DNA of 55,000 nt from Cristatella mucedo (lineage: Eukaryota; Bryozoa; Phylactolaemata; Cristatellidae). Position 1 is the stretch's first letter. Each line of letters begins with the position of its first letter. The position numbers and the translations under genes are program-made. Positions 1-10,700 of the stretch are shown here, one piece after another. The stretch spans positions 2,430,001-2,485,000 of the forward strand of contig WPIO01000054.1 in NCBI GenBank assembly GCA_009760855.2, written 5' to 3'. Below the pieces are notes generated by a model that was not told where the DNA came from, did not search any database, and saw only the letters and a list, made by a program, of their open reading frames with translations.

Positions 1-539
1 TCGAGCGAGAGCGATCGCGTGATCGCCTGGACGGAGGCGCGCAGCGAGCGAGGCCGTCGGCCTTGAAAGTTCAAAAACCCGTGCTGCACGTGCGAGACCG
101 TTGCAATCGTCGACCGTCGCCCACTCTTATGGCAATCGCGTGAATCCGCGTGGTCCGCTTGAGCAAAGTCTGCTTGCGCGTTGCTGGGCAGCAATTGGCC
201 AGCAACGCGCACGATGACCTGCTGTTTGGTGATAAGCAGCAGCTGCTGATGATCGGACCCGAAGCTGCACTCGCCCCGCGTCACGCGAGTTTCCACGAGG
301 GTTCAGCAGCTCCGCAAGGCCACTGTGGGCCTTACGTTGGAGAGTTTTCCGTGGCCGACCGCACGCCTAAACAGCTCTCGGCGAGCGCACGGTGGCCAAC
401 AGAATCCATCGCACGAAATAGAAAGAAAGTGGAAAGCATAGTCGAGTAAAGATGTAGCATAGCTAAGCTGAGCCAAAGGGGCCCGAGGAGTCGAAGAGAG
501 CGATGCATGCGATTAACAGAGCAGAACTACGGGAAAAGA
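1..539. other. Left edge, no supportable gene
   Basis: Mixed-composition sequence with one open frame of about 100 codons at 150-449 that lacks an ATG start and shows no recognisable domain. I see no gene here. It could be intron or flank of something outside the window. Confidence 0.4.
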
Positions 540-1400
540 CGTGCCGCAGTTTGGCAGTAGGATTGGAGAGAAGATGTCGCTGCCTAGGAATCTTGGAACT
601 GAGGTTCCAAGTTATGGCACGTGCAGATGCAAGTGCTCCTGTCGCCTGCTGGTCTTTGAATGAACGAATGAATGAATGAAACGGCTAATCTGTTGCATTC
701 AGGAGGCCTGGACGGCTGGAGAGGATATACCGATATTCAGAAGCATGAGAGTAGTTGTCGTTGCTTAAGAACTGTGGAAGTTCCGCAGTCTAGGATCTGC
801 AGAGCAAAAGGCCTCAGCCACCAACGGTCTTCAAGCCGAGGAATGGAGCAGCTAATTGGTTGTCCATGCAGGAGCTAAGGGCACGAGGGGGCTAAAACTG
901 GTGCATCAGTTCGGCTGTTCGGTGCGTAGGAGCCAAGCTGTGGCAGGCCTTATGGGTCAGCGTAAGAACCTTATTCTAAATTCGCCGATCAACCTGCAGC
1001 GATCCAGGCTATTTCAGCGAAGGAAAAACATGGTCAAACCTCTGGTGGGATGTATGAACTAGCTGTGCAGCCACATTCATAGCCAGTTGCAGTGACCTAG
1101 TGGCTTTTTTTCAGTAGCCCAGACAAATAGAATTGCAGTAATCTAGCCAAGACTGAAGCAGTGAAGCTGTTTAATTTTTTTTCTAGCTACCGTGGAAGGC
1201 GCTTCCTAATTTTAGATACGGCTCGGACGTGATGGCAGCAAGCTGTGGAAGAAGTCTTCCTTAGTAGCTTTCAGAATTTAGGCAGCTGTCGAAGACGGCT
1301 CCTAAATTCCGAGCGAACCGTGTTGGTTGCACAAAGCATCGCCATAATAAGAAGAGCAAAGTCTTCTAGTCCAGCTGCAGGCTCAGGGTGTCCAGTGAGT
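540..1400 (-). mobile_element. LINE family D fragments (CR1/L2-like), degraded
   Basis: On the minus strand this stretch resembles the better preserved copy at 47.65-48.40 kb: shared phrases include the 'agtagttgtcgttgc' block, the 'gtctaggacctgcagagcaaa' type block and the 'gagccaagctgtggcgggcct' type block. The related copies encode the C-terminal end of a non-LTR reverse transcriptase ORF, although here the frame is broken by stops and indels. A short partial duplicate lies at 540-610 and the main copy at about 735-1400. No host gene is visible here. Confidence 0.6.
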
Positions 1401-1815
1401 AACGGTTCCGTTTTATCATCCTGAAGTTTTGAAAAAATTGGCCGACATCCAGGATCCAGAGATTATAAGATTTAAGCCTAGCCCTATCCGGAGTGGGTTA
1501 TCGCCGCCGGTGGAGGGAGGTGCCCTTCACGAACTCAGCAGATAGCTGACTTCGTGAAAAGCTGGCGCTCGTTGCTTCGGCATAGCTTGCATATGCTGTC
1601 AAAGCTGTGACTCGCTCTCGCTCCGCCAAGCCTCGCTGGCCACTAGAGACAGGTTGCGATCGTCGGTGATTCCCGCCTCCAATGCCATCAGACTTTGAAC
1701 CTGGTGAGGATTTGAGGAGCAGTTGTAATAGGCCCAACAACGCGTCGTCGGTCTGCAGCGGGGATTCCATCGGCCAATTCCATCAGACTTGGTGCCTAGC
1801 CAAGGTAAGGACTTG

Positions 1816-1946
1816 AGGAGCAGTTACTAGCAACAAGTTACTAGCAAAAAGTTATCAGGAACAAGTTACTAGCAGCAAGTTACTAGCAACGAGTTACTAG
1901 CAAAAAGGTATAATGAACAAGTTACTAGCAACAGGTTACTAGCCAC
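1816..1946. repeat. Short tandem repeat, ~15-bp unit
   Basis: Imperfect head-to-tail copies of a unit close to 'aacaagttactagca' run through this stretch, with small insertions. It is a minisatellite with no coding content. Confidence 0.8.
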
Positions 1947-3250
1947 AGGAAGCGCAGTTGGCGAACGACGAGCTCGGCCATCTTGCCTGGCTGGCCTGTC
2001 GCTGTGCGGTCGATGTGGAAAGATTGTAAGCAGTTCACGGGTCTGACCGTCCGAGGGCTACAGCTATTGTCAATGGCGACGGCTAGCATCCTTTTTAGCA
2101 TTAGTAAAAAATACTTATTAAAATATCAATTTAATAAACGTTCAAAATAATATTATTTCATAATATTAAAGTTTATTAATAAAAATTAATAAGGAAATGA
2201 TAAAATAGTTTCTAAAAATAATAAAAATAATAATACAGTAACTATTTTAGCTTTCAAGCAGCAACTAGCGTCGAGCTACAGAATCGTGTGAATATTAGCG
2301 ACGCCTGCTTGCACGACCCACAAGATCTCTTACCGTGCTCATGCATTTGCAATAGTTGTTCTCATCCCTAACCCATCGCCCGTCGCAGTAGATTTCGTGG
2401 TTTTGTGCGGCACATATAGCGTTCTCGAGGCTCCATAAGCGCGTGCCTTCCGCGGTTGTTAAATTTACCAAGCACCGCGGTAATCGTTGTGATGAATTCC
2501 ACCTTGAGAAGCATGCCTGAAAATGGAAACGGAATTATTTTGTTAGTTTTTTTTAGAATTATTTTAATACATATTTGTTATCGATTGAATTCCATTTCAC
2601 CTTCCGACTCCCGTGGTATTTAACACTGCAATGTGAAAAGAGTGGCAGAAGGCTTGGCTTCCGGGTGACCAAATGAAACTTTCACGGACCTTAAATTGTC
2701 AATTCTTTTCTCTTATAGTCAACGTGACAATGCTGACACCTTGCTGGCCAGCCGCAAGGCTTTTTTTCTATAGTACGTGCAGTTCCGGTTTCCATGGCAT
2801 CATGACAGCAGCTGGGCGTGTTTCTCATGTTCTTGGCTAGTCTGCCCCGCAGGAATTTGGTCGCAATGAAATCGCAGTGAAGCTGCAGTGCAAGGTTGCA
2901 GTGCAGTTTCAAAAATTAAATTGGAAATCAATTATAATTAAATTAAATAAAAAATTAAAAAAGAAGACACTTGACAAGGACGCATTGGAACAGGAAGCTC
3001 GTAGCTAGTTATTAAGATGCCAATCGAATTCACTCGTTGATCAATAATGACGGCAAGAGCGATAGCTATTTCGTATGACTCGCTTCAGAGAAGCAAATCT
3101 CAGTCTACGCGCTATAAAAATATCGAAAGCGAGTCCTCACGAGAGTATCACGAGTGCATCCGGAGGCATATCCGCCGAATATCCACCGATGGATTCGCGG
3201 CGAGCACGTGTAGCTTTCCAGGACCAGGTTACTCCGGACAATGTCTGGAA
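1947..3250. other. AT-rich intergenic stretch
   Basis: About 2100-2260 and 2920-2960 are strongly AT-rich with runs of A and T. Short open frames, including a minus frame at 2691-2912, carry no recognisable domain. No gene, RNA or mobile element could be supported apart from the SINE starting near 3252. Confidence 0.4.
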
Positions 3251-3251
3251 T

Positions 3252-3427
3252 GGAGCCGTGATGGCACACTAGATAAGGCGGTTGCTTTCACGACCTCGGT
3301 TCCGAGGTCGTGAGTTCGATTCCTGCGGTGGGCGATTCTTTATCGCCACTGCAAGCGGTGGTGATAGCCGTAAAGGCTCTTCCGTCGCAATACAAAAAGA
3401 GGCTGTTTAATCAGCTAGGATTTTTTT
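3252..3427 (+). mobile_element. SINE family A copy 1 (tRNA-derived)
   Basis: The head is tRNA-like: an A-box-like 'tggcacactagataagg' is followed about 45 bases later by a B box 'gagttcgattcc'. A conserved body follows ('cactgcaagcggtggtgatag') and a 3' end 'aggctgtttaatcagctagg' with a T run. The same layout recurs at 4.45, 15.15, 28.24, 42.65 and 48.81 kb, which shows it is a dispersed SINE rather than a functional tRNA gene. Confidence 0.85.
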
Positions 3428-3505
3428 AAGACAGGGAGAGGCAGAGAGAGCGAGAGCGAGGGACGGAGAGAAGGAGAGAGCGAGAGATAGGGAGAGCGAG
3501 AGGAA

Positions 3506-3565
<60 letters not shown>

Positions 3566-3585
3566 GGAGGGAGGGAGGGAGGGAG

Positions 3586-3654
<69 letters not shown>

Positions 3655-3705
3655 GAAGATAGAGATAGGGAGGGAGGAGAGAGAGAGAGAGAGAGGGGGT
3701 AAAGT
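3428..3705. repeat. (GA)n purine microsatellite
   Basis: Imperfect (GA)n with GGGA interruptions directly follows the SINE A copy at 3252. The minus strand reads as open Leu-Ser repeats, a repeat artefact and not a gene. Confidence 0.95.
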
Positions 3706-4440
3706 ACCGTACATATCCGCATAAGCATTCATTCTAATTCATTTCGGATCAGGCGGCGGACGACCCACTTTAAGAGAGCATACGCTACGCCGCTTCAATC
3801 GCCAAGGCCGCGCGCCCGACGTATGCGCGCCTTTAGCGGCAGAAGAGCAGATCTGGCTCGCGGTTAGCGTGGGTCTAGCTCGCTGTTGGCCCGCCGCCCG
3901 CTTGGCCCGTCACGCGCCCGCTCGCTGTTGGCCCGCCGCGTCATTGTCGCGGCGGCTGCTCGAAGAGCTTCGCGCCTATAGGAGACAGCGCCGATAGCTG
4001 ACCGCTAGGCGACCGCTTTGTCGTCTGCGGGCTGCACTGGGCGGCGGTAATAGGCGACTATTTCGCCCTTCAATCTCAACGCGAGACTCTGACCCGGCGG
4101 CGGTCGACGGCGGGCGACTCGTTGTACTTGTAACAGATAGCCGAAGTGACGCGAAGTGGATCGGCCTCCGCCCCTCGCCGCCGCCGCCGCGGCTGATAAG
4201 CGAACGGAAAAGGGCTGCGGCCTGGTAGCGGCTTGTGGCGGCTTGTGGCGGCAGCCGCGAGTTGCTGCTGCCCGAGGCAGCAGCAACTCGCGGCCGGCTC
4301 TGCCGTGAGGTTTCGCGCGGGAAAAGCCCGAGTGAAAAGTCCGTGCCCGCACCGCGCGCGGCGGCTGGCGGCTCGCGCTCGGCGATAATATAATTTTACT
4401 ACCGCGTCACAAAGTCGCGGAAATGTCGGCGTCCTTGCCA
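3706..4440. other. GC-rich island without a convincing gene
   Basis: The composition changes sharply to CpG-rich sequence. Overlapping minus-strand open frames at 4005-4441 are Ala/Arg/Gly-rich and look like composition artefacts. A perfect hairpin lies at 4254-4294. The region could hold a promoter or untranslated first exon, but nothing in the sequence decides this. Confidence 0.35.
4254..4294. repeat. Perfect inverted repeat (19-bp arms, 3-nt loop)
   Basis: The left arm at 4254-4272 and right arm at 4276-4294 are exact reverse complements separated by 'cga'. This could extrude as a cruciform or fold as an RNA hairpin. It is one of several similar hairpins in the GC-rich parts of the window. 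Confidence 0.85.
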
Positions 4441-4450
4441 TGTAGTTGAC

Positions 4451-4632
4451 TGGAGCCGTGATGGCACACTAGGTAAGGCAGTTGCTTTCACGACCTCGGT
4501 CCCGAGGTCGTCGGTTTGATTCCTGCGGTGGGATATTCTTTATCGCCACTGCAAGCGGTGATGATAGCCGCAAAGGCTCTTCTGTCGCTATACAAAAAAG
4601 AGGCTGTTTAATCAGCTAGAATTTATTTATCA
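4451..4632 (+). mobile_element. SINE family A copy 2 (tRNA-derived)
   Basis: This is nearly identical to the copy at 3252, including the 'gagccgtgatggcacactag' head, the 'gacctcggtcccgaggtcgt' stem and the 'gaggctgtttaatcagctag' tail. The B box is slightly decayed (ggtttgattcc). Confidence 0.85.
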
Positions 4633-4959
4633 TTTACTTAGTGGAGGAAACGTCCGCATCCTTGCCGATTTTCCGCAGAAAAGCTGAACCAAATGAGCCG
4701 AAATTTCTAAATACCCTCGTCTCCCGCCACTCGGAAGCGCATTCGCAAACGACTGAGCTCTCCTGCGCGGTCGGCTCCCGTCCTGCGTCGTTCTCGAGCG
4801 CCGGCAGAGAGCGTACGTGAGCGATTCTTCGCTAATTTGACTCCGACGCGCATGAGCCAGCCACCGAGCTCTTCCGCGAGGTCGACTTTGGGCTTTATTC
4901 TATTCGCCAACGGCCTTATATATATATATATATATATGCATGTATATATATATATTATA

Positions 4960-5053
<94 letters not shown>

Positions 5054-6511
5054 TGAACTGGGGGCTTAAGGATCCTCAGTTACACTACTAATAAAGTCTC
5101 CTGATTAATACAACTATCCCTGTTCCTGGAAAGTATTTATAAGATTTTAATAATTGCATATATTAACGTGTAACACCGAAGGCTCGGCGGAGTAGGCTTG
5201 ACCTGCCTTGACCTGCACTCTTGCGGAGGGAATACTTCTTCACACTGAAGCTACTTACATCTATAATGGGGAACGACCCAAATAGACAGAGCTCGAACCG
5301 GAGCATAAACCCTAACCGGAGAACTAGGACTCCACTCACGCCAACTACGTCTAGCTCGCACCGGCAAATCCTTATGCCGAGACCGCGTGCTAGCGCGCAC
5401 ACGCAAAACTCAAAAGAAACACAAAATGCCAGCTCGGACGCGATACGACCGTTTTCGGTGGAGTCCACCGAATCCTCCTAGCGCTGTCTTGTCCTGTTCC
5501 GTCCATCGTCGGCGGACAGCCCGCCCTCCTCCCTCGCTTTCAGAGAAACGAGTGCCCGACGGCGTCGAGGCGCAGAGCCGGACAGAAGGCCAAAAGACCA
5601 GAAGAGACCAAAGACCAAGAGCGAGCGTCACTCGACTCTTAAATACTTAGCTGAGACAATGGGGCAAGAGCTTAGTGGTATTGAGCCCGACATCTTGGCC
5701 CATTGCGGTAAGAAATTAATACCGGCACTAGGCCACTCGAATGTCCCCTCTGTCCAGCTTGAATGGCGAATGGGTTCCAGACGATTCTTTTTGGACAGAG
5801 TGATGGCGAAGGTTGACAGGCCAGCCAATATCAATCAGCAGCTCCCGTGGGTATCGGACCAATCCTAAAGGCCGAGTCGCCACCGCTGGTCAGAGAGCTT
5901 CCTGGCTTGCTCTTAAGCTCTTGCTCTCTAACCGCACTGACGCTCCTCTCTGGCTCACTGCTCCAGGACAAAGGAGTTCTTGCCCGCCGCCGAACAGCTC
6001 TTGTTCGCGCTAAAATTCAGCCAAGGCCAGCAGGGCGCTACAAATGATTAGAGCAGCTTTTCAATACCGAGTCTCAAAGGCTTCATCTCATGATAAATAA
6101 TGAAGGTAAAAACATCACGTGCTAAACAATTTTTGATTGGTATCACAAATTAATTTAGTTTGTATACAATTTGAGGTGCTATCGCAATTTTCTTAAGAAA
6201 AAATGCTGTACATCAAAATTTTCTTTGATTTCAAAATAGAGCTCGGCCTAAGTTGTATCTACACTGAAAGAAAGTACACGCACAATTTTCCCTTGTTCCT
6301 ATGGCGTCAGCTTGTAGCCAGCGGCCTCAGCACTGCCGCAGAGCCGGCGTGCGCCGTGCGCGCTTCCGCCGCCGGCTCTGCGGCAGCCCGCGCGAGTCGG
6401 GCCCGAGCGCCGGCGCTTCGTCCCGGCATTCCCGGCATTGCCGGCATTCCTTCAAGAGTCCCAGCGTCCGTTTCGGAGTCGGCTTGCAGCGGCATGCCGG
6501 TGCGTGCTCTT

Positions 6512-6555
<44 letters not shown>

Positions 6556-6886
6556 GAATCCGCCTTCGCCGCGAAGGTCCGCGACTCGACAGAGAAGCCG
6601 CGCTCTCGCGAGCGGCCGCCGCTCCGCCGCGGCGCCGTCGCATCGAGCGCGCGCGCTCGCATCGGCGCCGCTAATAATACGGCGGCCAGATGGCGTAGCG
6701 GTCACGCGCGCCGGGCGCGGCTGCCGCGCGCGACTGGCAAAGCAGCCGGGGCTGGCGCGGCGGCGGCGCCCAGCGAGGTCGTCGCTCTCCGCTTGCAGGG
6801 GCCGCTCACCGCTCGCCGAGTCCTTCGTCGGCATTCGAGTCGCGACCGCCGCCGCCGTCGCCCGCACCGTCGCGGGCAGAGCACCC
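4633..6886. other. Intergenic region upstream of the P450 gene
   Basis: The stretch holds a (TA)n tract (4916-5050), moderately GC-rich sequence with several short overlapping open frames, and a (CT)n tract at about 6511-6553. The P450 frame stays open upstream from 6203, but this extension is Arg/Ala/Ser-rich, contains the CT repeat as Leu-Ser, and has no P450 similarity. It is more likely 5' untranslated or promoter sequence. No other gene can be supported. Confidence 0.5.
4916..5050. repeat. (TA)n microsatellite
   Basis: Nearly pure alternating TA with a few TT/AA slips and one 'gcatg' interruption. Confidence 0.95.
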
Positions 6887-8641
6887 ATGGATTCGCCGTG
6901 GAGCGTCGTCGCGGCCGTCGCCGCCGCCGTCCTGTGCGCGGCCGTCGCGACGCTCGCGCTCGGCGCGTCGCTGTTCGGAGCGCCGCAGCGCCGCCGCGGC
7001 CGCCGCGTCGAGGGCATACCGGGGCCGCGGCCGCGGCCGCTGCTCGGCAACGTCGGCGAGCTGCTGCAGATGGACGCCGTCGACGCGTTCGTCGACTGGA
7101 CGCGGCGCTACGGCAAGATGGTGCAGTACAGCGTCGCGCTGGGCGGCGGTGCGCACGTGCTCGTCTGCGACGCGGACGCCGCGCGGCGCGTGCTGAGCGG
7201 CAACGCGCGCAACTACCCGAAGGCGAGCAGCCTGCTCACGGTAGTGCGGCGCATCTTCGGGCCGCGCTGCATGATCAGCCTGGCGCACGACGAGCACGAG
7301 GCGCGCCGGCGCGTCGTCGAGCCCGCGTTCAAGTCGCGCGCGCTCGCCGCCATGACGCCGCGCCTCGCCGCGCTGGCGCGCTCGCTCGCCGCCGCCTGGC
7401 GGGCGGAGCTGGCGGCGGCGGCGGCGACGGCGGCGGAAGCGCGCGCCGCCGCCGAGATCGACGTGAGCGTGCGCGAGCGCCTGGCGGAGATGACGGCCGA
7501 CGCGCTGGGCACGTGCGTCCTCGGCTACGAGCTGGACTGTCTGGGCGGCGGCGGCGGCGGAAGCGGAAGCGGTCGAGAGTCGATCTCGCAGATCATCTAC
7601 CGTGTCATGGCCGTCGAGGATCTGAGCTGGCTGAGGCTGGTGCCGTTTTACGACTACCTCCCGACGGCTTGGAACAGGAACATCCGGCTCGTCAAGCGCT
7701 TCGCCGCCGACCTGCTGCGTGCCAAGAGGCAGGAAGCGGCGGCGACCGCTACCGCTTCCGACGACGAGGTCGCGTCCGACGAGGTCGCGTCGGCCGGTCG
7801 CAAGCATCCGGGCGTGCTGGACCTGATGGTGGCTGCGAGCGGCGGAAGCGGCGAGGCGAGCGGGCAGCGCGCGCAGTCGGACGACGACATGGTGGACGAC
7901 GTCGTGCAGTTCCTGATCGCCGGCCACGAGACGCTGACCGGCGTCCTGAGCTGGGCACTGCTCGAGGTGGCCCGACGGCCCGACGTGCAGCGGCGCTGCC
8001 GCGAGGAGGCGGCGCGCGTGCTGCCGCCGCCGCCGGCGAGTCGCGACGGCGGCGGACGCGGCGAGGAGGAGGAGCCGGCGGTGCTGCGCGAGCACGTCGA
8101 GCGGCTGCGCTACTGCTCGAGCGTCGTCAAGGAGACGCTGCGGCTGCACACGACCGTGCCGCTCACGGTGCGCACGACTCTGCACGACGACGTGCTCGGC
8201 GGCTATCGCGTGCCGGCCGGCACGAACCTGACGCTGGCCATGGCCGCCATGATGCGCCAGCCCGACTACTTTCCGGATCCGGAGCGCTTCTGGCCCGAGC
8301 GCTGGCTCCCTGCTGCTGACGCCGCCGCCTCCGCCGCTGCTGCTGACGCGTCGGCGGCGGCGACCGCCGGAAGCGCCGCGGGAAACAGCGCCGCCGCCGC
8401 CTCCACCGCGAACTTCCTGCCGTTCCTGTGCGGGCCGAGCCGCTGCATCGGCCACAAGTTTGCGATGCTGGAAATGACGCTCGTGCTAGCGTCGCTGCTG
8501 CGCGACCTCAGCTTCCGCCCGCTGCCGGGCGTCGCCTACCGCGGCAAGCAGGGCCTGACGCGGCAAATGCACCCGCCGCTCCGGCTGCTCGTGTCCGAAG
8601 CGGAAGCGGACGCCGACTCGGCCGCGGCGGCGGCGCGCTAG
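6887..8641 (+). CDS. Cytochrome P450, microsomal type, intronless
   Basis: This encodes a 584-residue haem-thiolate monooxygenase expected to sit on the ER membrane and use NADPH-P450 reductase. The ATG at 6887 starts a hydrophobic N-terminal anchor (residues ~5-30) followed by basic residues and a proline-rich hinge (GIPGPRPRPLLGN). The I-helix oxygen motif AGHETL is at 345-350. The K-helix ExxR is E416-R419 (KETLRLH), followed by a PERF-type segment (DPERFWPERW) and the haem loop FLCGPSRCIG, with Cys520 as the haem ligand. The protein is longer than the usual ~500 residues because of Ala, Gly/Ser and Glu/Pro insertions, the largest just before the haem loop. The usual haem-loop Arg position is Ser518, with Arg at 519. 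The general pattern recalls CYP4 or CYP46-like enzymes; the substrate cannot be read from sequence. Codons are strongly biased to G or C in third position. Confidence 0.93.
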   Translation: MDSPWSVVAAVAAAVLCAAVATLALGASLFGAPQRRRGRRVEGIPGPRPRPLLGNVGELLQMDAVDAFVDWTRRYGKMVQYSVALGGGAHVLVCDADAARRVLSGNARNYPKASSLLTVVRRIFGPRCMISLAHDEHEARRRVVEPAFKSRALAAMTPRLAALARSLAAAWRAELAAAAATAAEARAAAEIDVSVRERLAEMTADALGTCVLGYELDCLGGGGGGSGSGRESISQIIYRVMAVEDLSWLRLVPFYDYLPTAWNRNIRLVKRFAADLLRAKRQEAAATATASDDEVASDEVASAGRKHPGVLDLMVAASGGSGEASGQRAQSDDDMVDDVVQFLIAGHETLTGVLSWALLEVARRPDVQRRCREEAARVLPPPPASRDGGGRGEEEEPAVLREHVERLRYCSSVVKETLRLHTTVPLTVRTTLHDDVLGGYRVPAGTNLTLAMAAMMRQPDYFPDPERFWPERWLPAADAAASAAAADASAAATAGSAAGNSAAAASTANFLPFLCGPSRCIGHKFAMLEMTLVLASLLRDLSFRPLPGVAYRGKQGLTRQMHPPLRLLVSEAEADADSAAAAAR

Positions 8642-10200
8642 TCGCGGAGGTTCTCTCTCTCGCGCGCGCGCGCGCGCCTATCGGCGCCGGGGGCGTGCGT
8701 GCGCGCGCGAAGGCGTGCCGGCGCTCTCTTCCGGTTGACTAAAGCAGACTGGCTTGACGGACGAGGCTTGAGGGCTTGAGGACGAGCTTGAAGCTTATGC
8801 GCGAGAGAGTGTGCACACGCAGAGCGCGATGTGCAAAGTCACACATAGTGAGCGATGCGCAAAGGAGAGCGAGGGAGCGCGCCTGCAGCTCGCTCCCTCG
8901 CTCCTTGCGCATCTCAGCGAGTGCGGCGCGGCGCTTGTTGTAGTAAGGGCAAGCAGCACCGCCCTCGTGAGCTTGCGGCCAGAACGGCGGACATTCTTCA
9001 GAGATTCGCGATGGGCGGTGGGCGGCGCGAAGTCGCGGGCGCGAGAAGCGGCGAGCGCACGAAACTGCGTATGAAACTGGGCGATGAGCGCGCGGGATCT
9101 CGTGCGATTCTTTGTAATTCATTAGGCCCACCCCGTCTATGCCCAGGGTAAGGCGCTCGCACTTCACGAACCACGGGTCACGTGTCGGGTCACGTTGTCA
9201 GGTCCGAGTTCTACTGCAGGCAATTATTTCTGGCGCGGCGGTTGCGACAGCCATCGAGACTCTCCTGCTTCTATAGAAACGAGGCTGCTAAATCAGCCAG
9301 CCTTTTCTCCTACTTTTACTTTTATGTACTCGGCTAGGCGACCTCGTGACTCCCAAGTGACTTCTGCGTGGCAGATATCCAAACACCCACACAAGAACTA
9401 AAGAACGGTTCCTCCGAATTCTGAGGAAGTGAATGAAGGGACGATGAAGGTAAGGTGAAGTTGAAGTTGAAGGCTTGCTCAAGACTTGAGAGTACACCTG
9501 ACCCAGACTCCGCGCACGGGGAAAACAGTGCCGCCCTGAGCGACGGCAGCGTCTGAGGCGCGGCAGACCGCCGCCGGCTTAGGGGCGTAGGCTTTGAGCA
9601 TCGGCGTCGTTTGAAGCGTGCAAATGACGAATGGCGAATAACGAAGCGCGATGCCTCTGCTGCTGAAAGACAACGCCGCTGCTTTTTACATTCACCGGCA
9701 GGCAAGGCCAGGATTATACAGACGAGGCTCGACTTGACCTTCGGCTAGATTTGACCCTCGACTAGACTTGACCTTTGACCTCGGATCGCGATTTCGGCTC
9801 ATGCAGACCTAGCGATGCGAAAGCGCTTTGTCGGGCATTTCAGACAAAGGCGCGCATTGCGCCGAAGCGGAGAGCAAGAGCGTACGTCCGGACACGCTTG
9901 CTGAATTTGCCGCAGCAAGGGAGTACTAAAGAGGGCTGTGCGAGGGACGCTATCCCATCCTTCTACACTGCAACGAATAGGGGGGGGGGGGGCGAGCGAG
10001 CGGAGCGAGAAAAAGTTCAGCAGGTCAGAGTTCCTTAATAATGATGACACCTTAATTATAATGATAAAAATTCTAATGACACGCATGCACAGAAAGGCTA
10101 GAAAGGCTAAGCATCCAGACTGTCTAGCTGCCGGCTGGTTGTGCAAGGACCGCTGAAACTCAAAGAGCAGCAAGCGATATTACAGACAGACAGAGTTAGC
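8642..10200. other. Region downstream of P450, no supportable gene
   Basis: A CG-repeat stretch follows the P450 stop, then mixed sequence with an imperfect inverted repeat at 8857-8910 and a decayed SINE A tail near 9255-9307 ('gaggctgctaaatcagccag'). A G12 run lies near 9980. I see no clear polyadenylation signal or domain-bearing open frame. Confidence 0.4.
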
Positions 10201-10204
10201 AAGT

Positions 10205-10700
10205 CGCACTTCGATATTATTAGCCTAGGCTTTCCCTCCCGACTGAATTCTTTCATTCCCTGACGACTTGGCGACATTTAAAAAGAATCTACGAACGCAC
10301 CCTGTGTCGCAGCGTTTGCTGGGTCCTCCGCATGATTGCGTCGTTTCCCGACGCTGTGCATGCTGCTACTGATCGTATCGATATGCTTCCCCTTGTAGCC
10401 TATGCAAAGTACTTGGAAAAAAGAAGATTGCTTTTCCGAGGGTGCCATTCAATTGTGATATTATCATGAGTAGTAATTTCACTCAATCTCTTTCTGGGTG
10501 CTTTTCACTTGCTGCAAAAGAAATACGACCAAAGGTTAGTGATATCATGCTCGATAAGCAACGCGAATAGCAAGGTCAGGGGTGACATGCACAGGGTCAG
10601 CATGCAAGTGGGGTTAGTCGCAGCGTGCACAGTGTCAGCACGCATGAGCACATAAAGGACGACCGACAGGTGCGCACTAAATGCTGCGATAAATAGATGC
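10205..10700. mobile_element. LINE family C 3' fragments, two orientations
   Basis: At about 10460-10700 the minus strand matches the family C 3' region ('actcaatctctttctgggtg', 'gggtgacatgcacagggtcagc', 'agtgtcagcacgcatgagca'). At about 10205-10460 the plus strand carries a more decayed C-like tail. Both are truncated and noncoding. Confidence 0.6.

Noticed and set aside
3415-3732. Leu-Ser repeat proteins on the minus strand
   Set aside because: Translation of a GA/CT microsatellite. The same reasoning removes the frames at 17.8-18.1, 23.6-24.4, 26.8-27.5, 37.2-37.7 and 43.7-44.4 kb.
6203-6886. In-frame 228-codon extension of the P450 from an upstream start
   Set aside because: It is Ala/Arg/Ser-rich, includes a CT repeat read as Leu-Ser, and has no P450 similarity. 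The ATG at 6887 gives a normal membrane-anchor N-terminus.
6301-8319. Long second plus frame and long minus frames across the P450
   Set aside because: They are Arg/Ala-rich shadows produced by very high third-position GC; the motifs occur only in the P450 frame.
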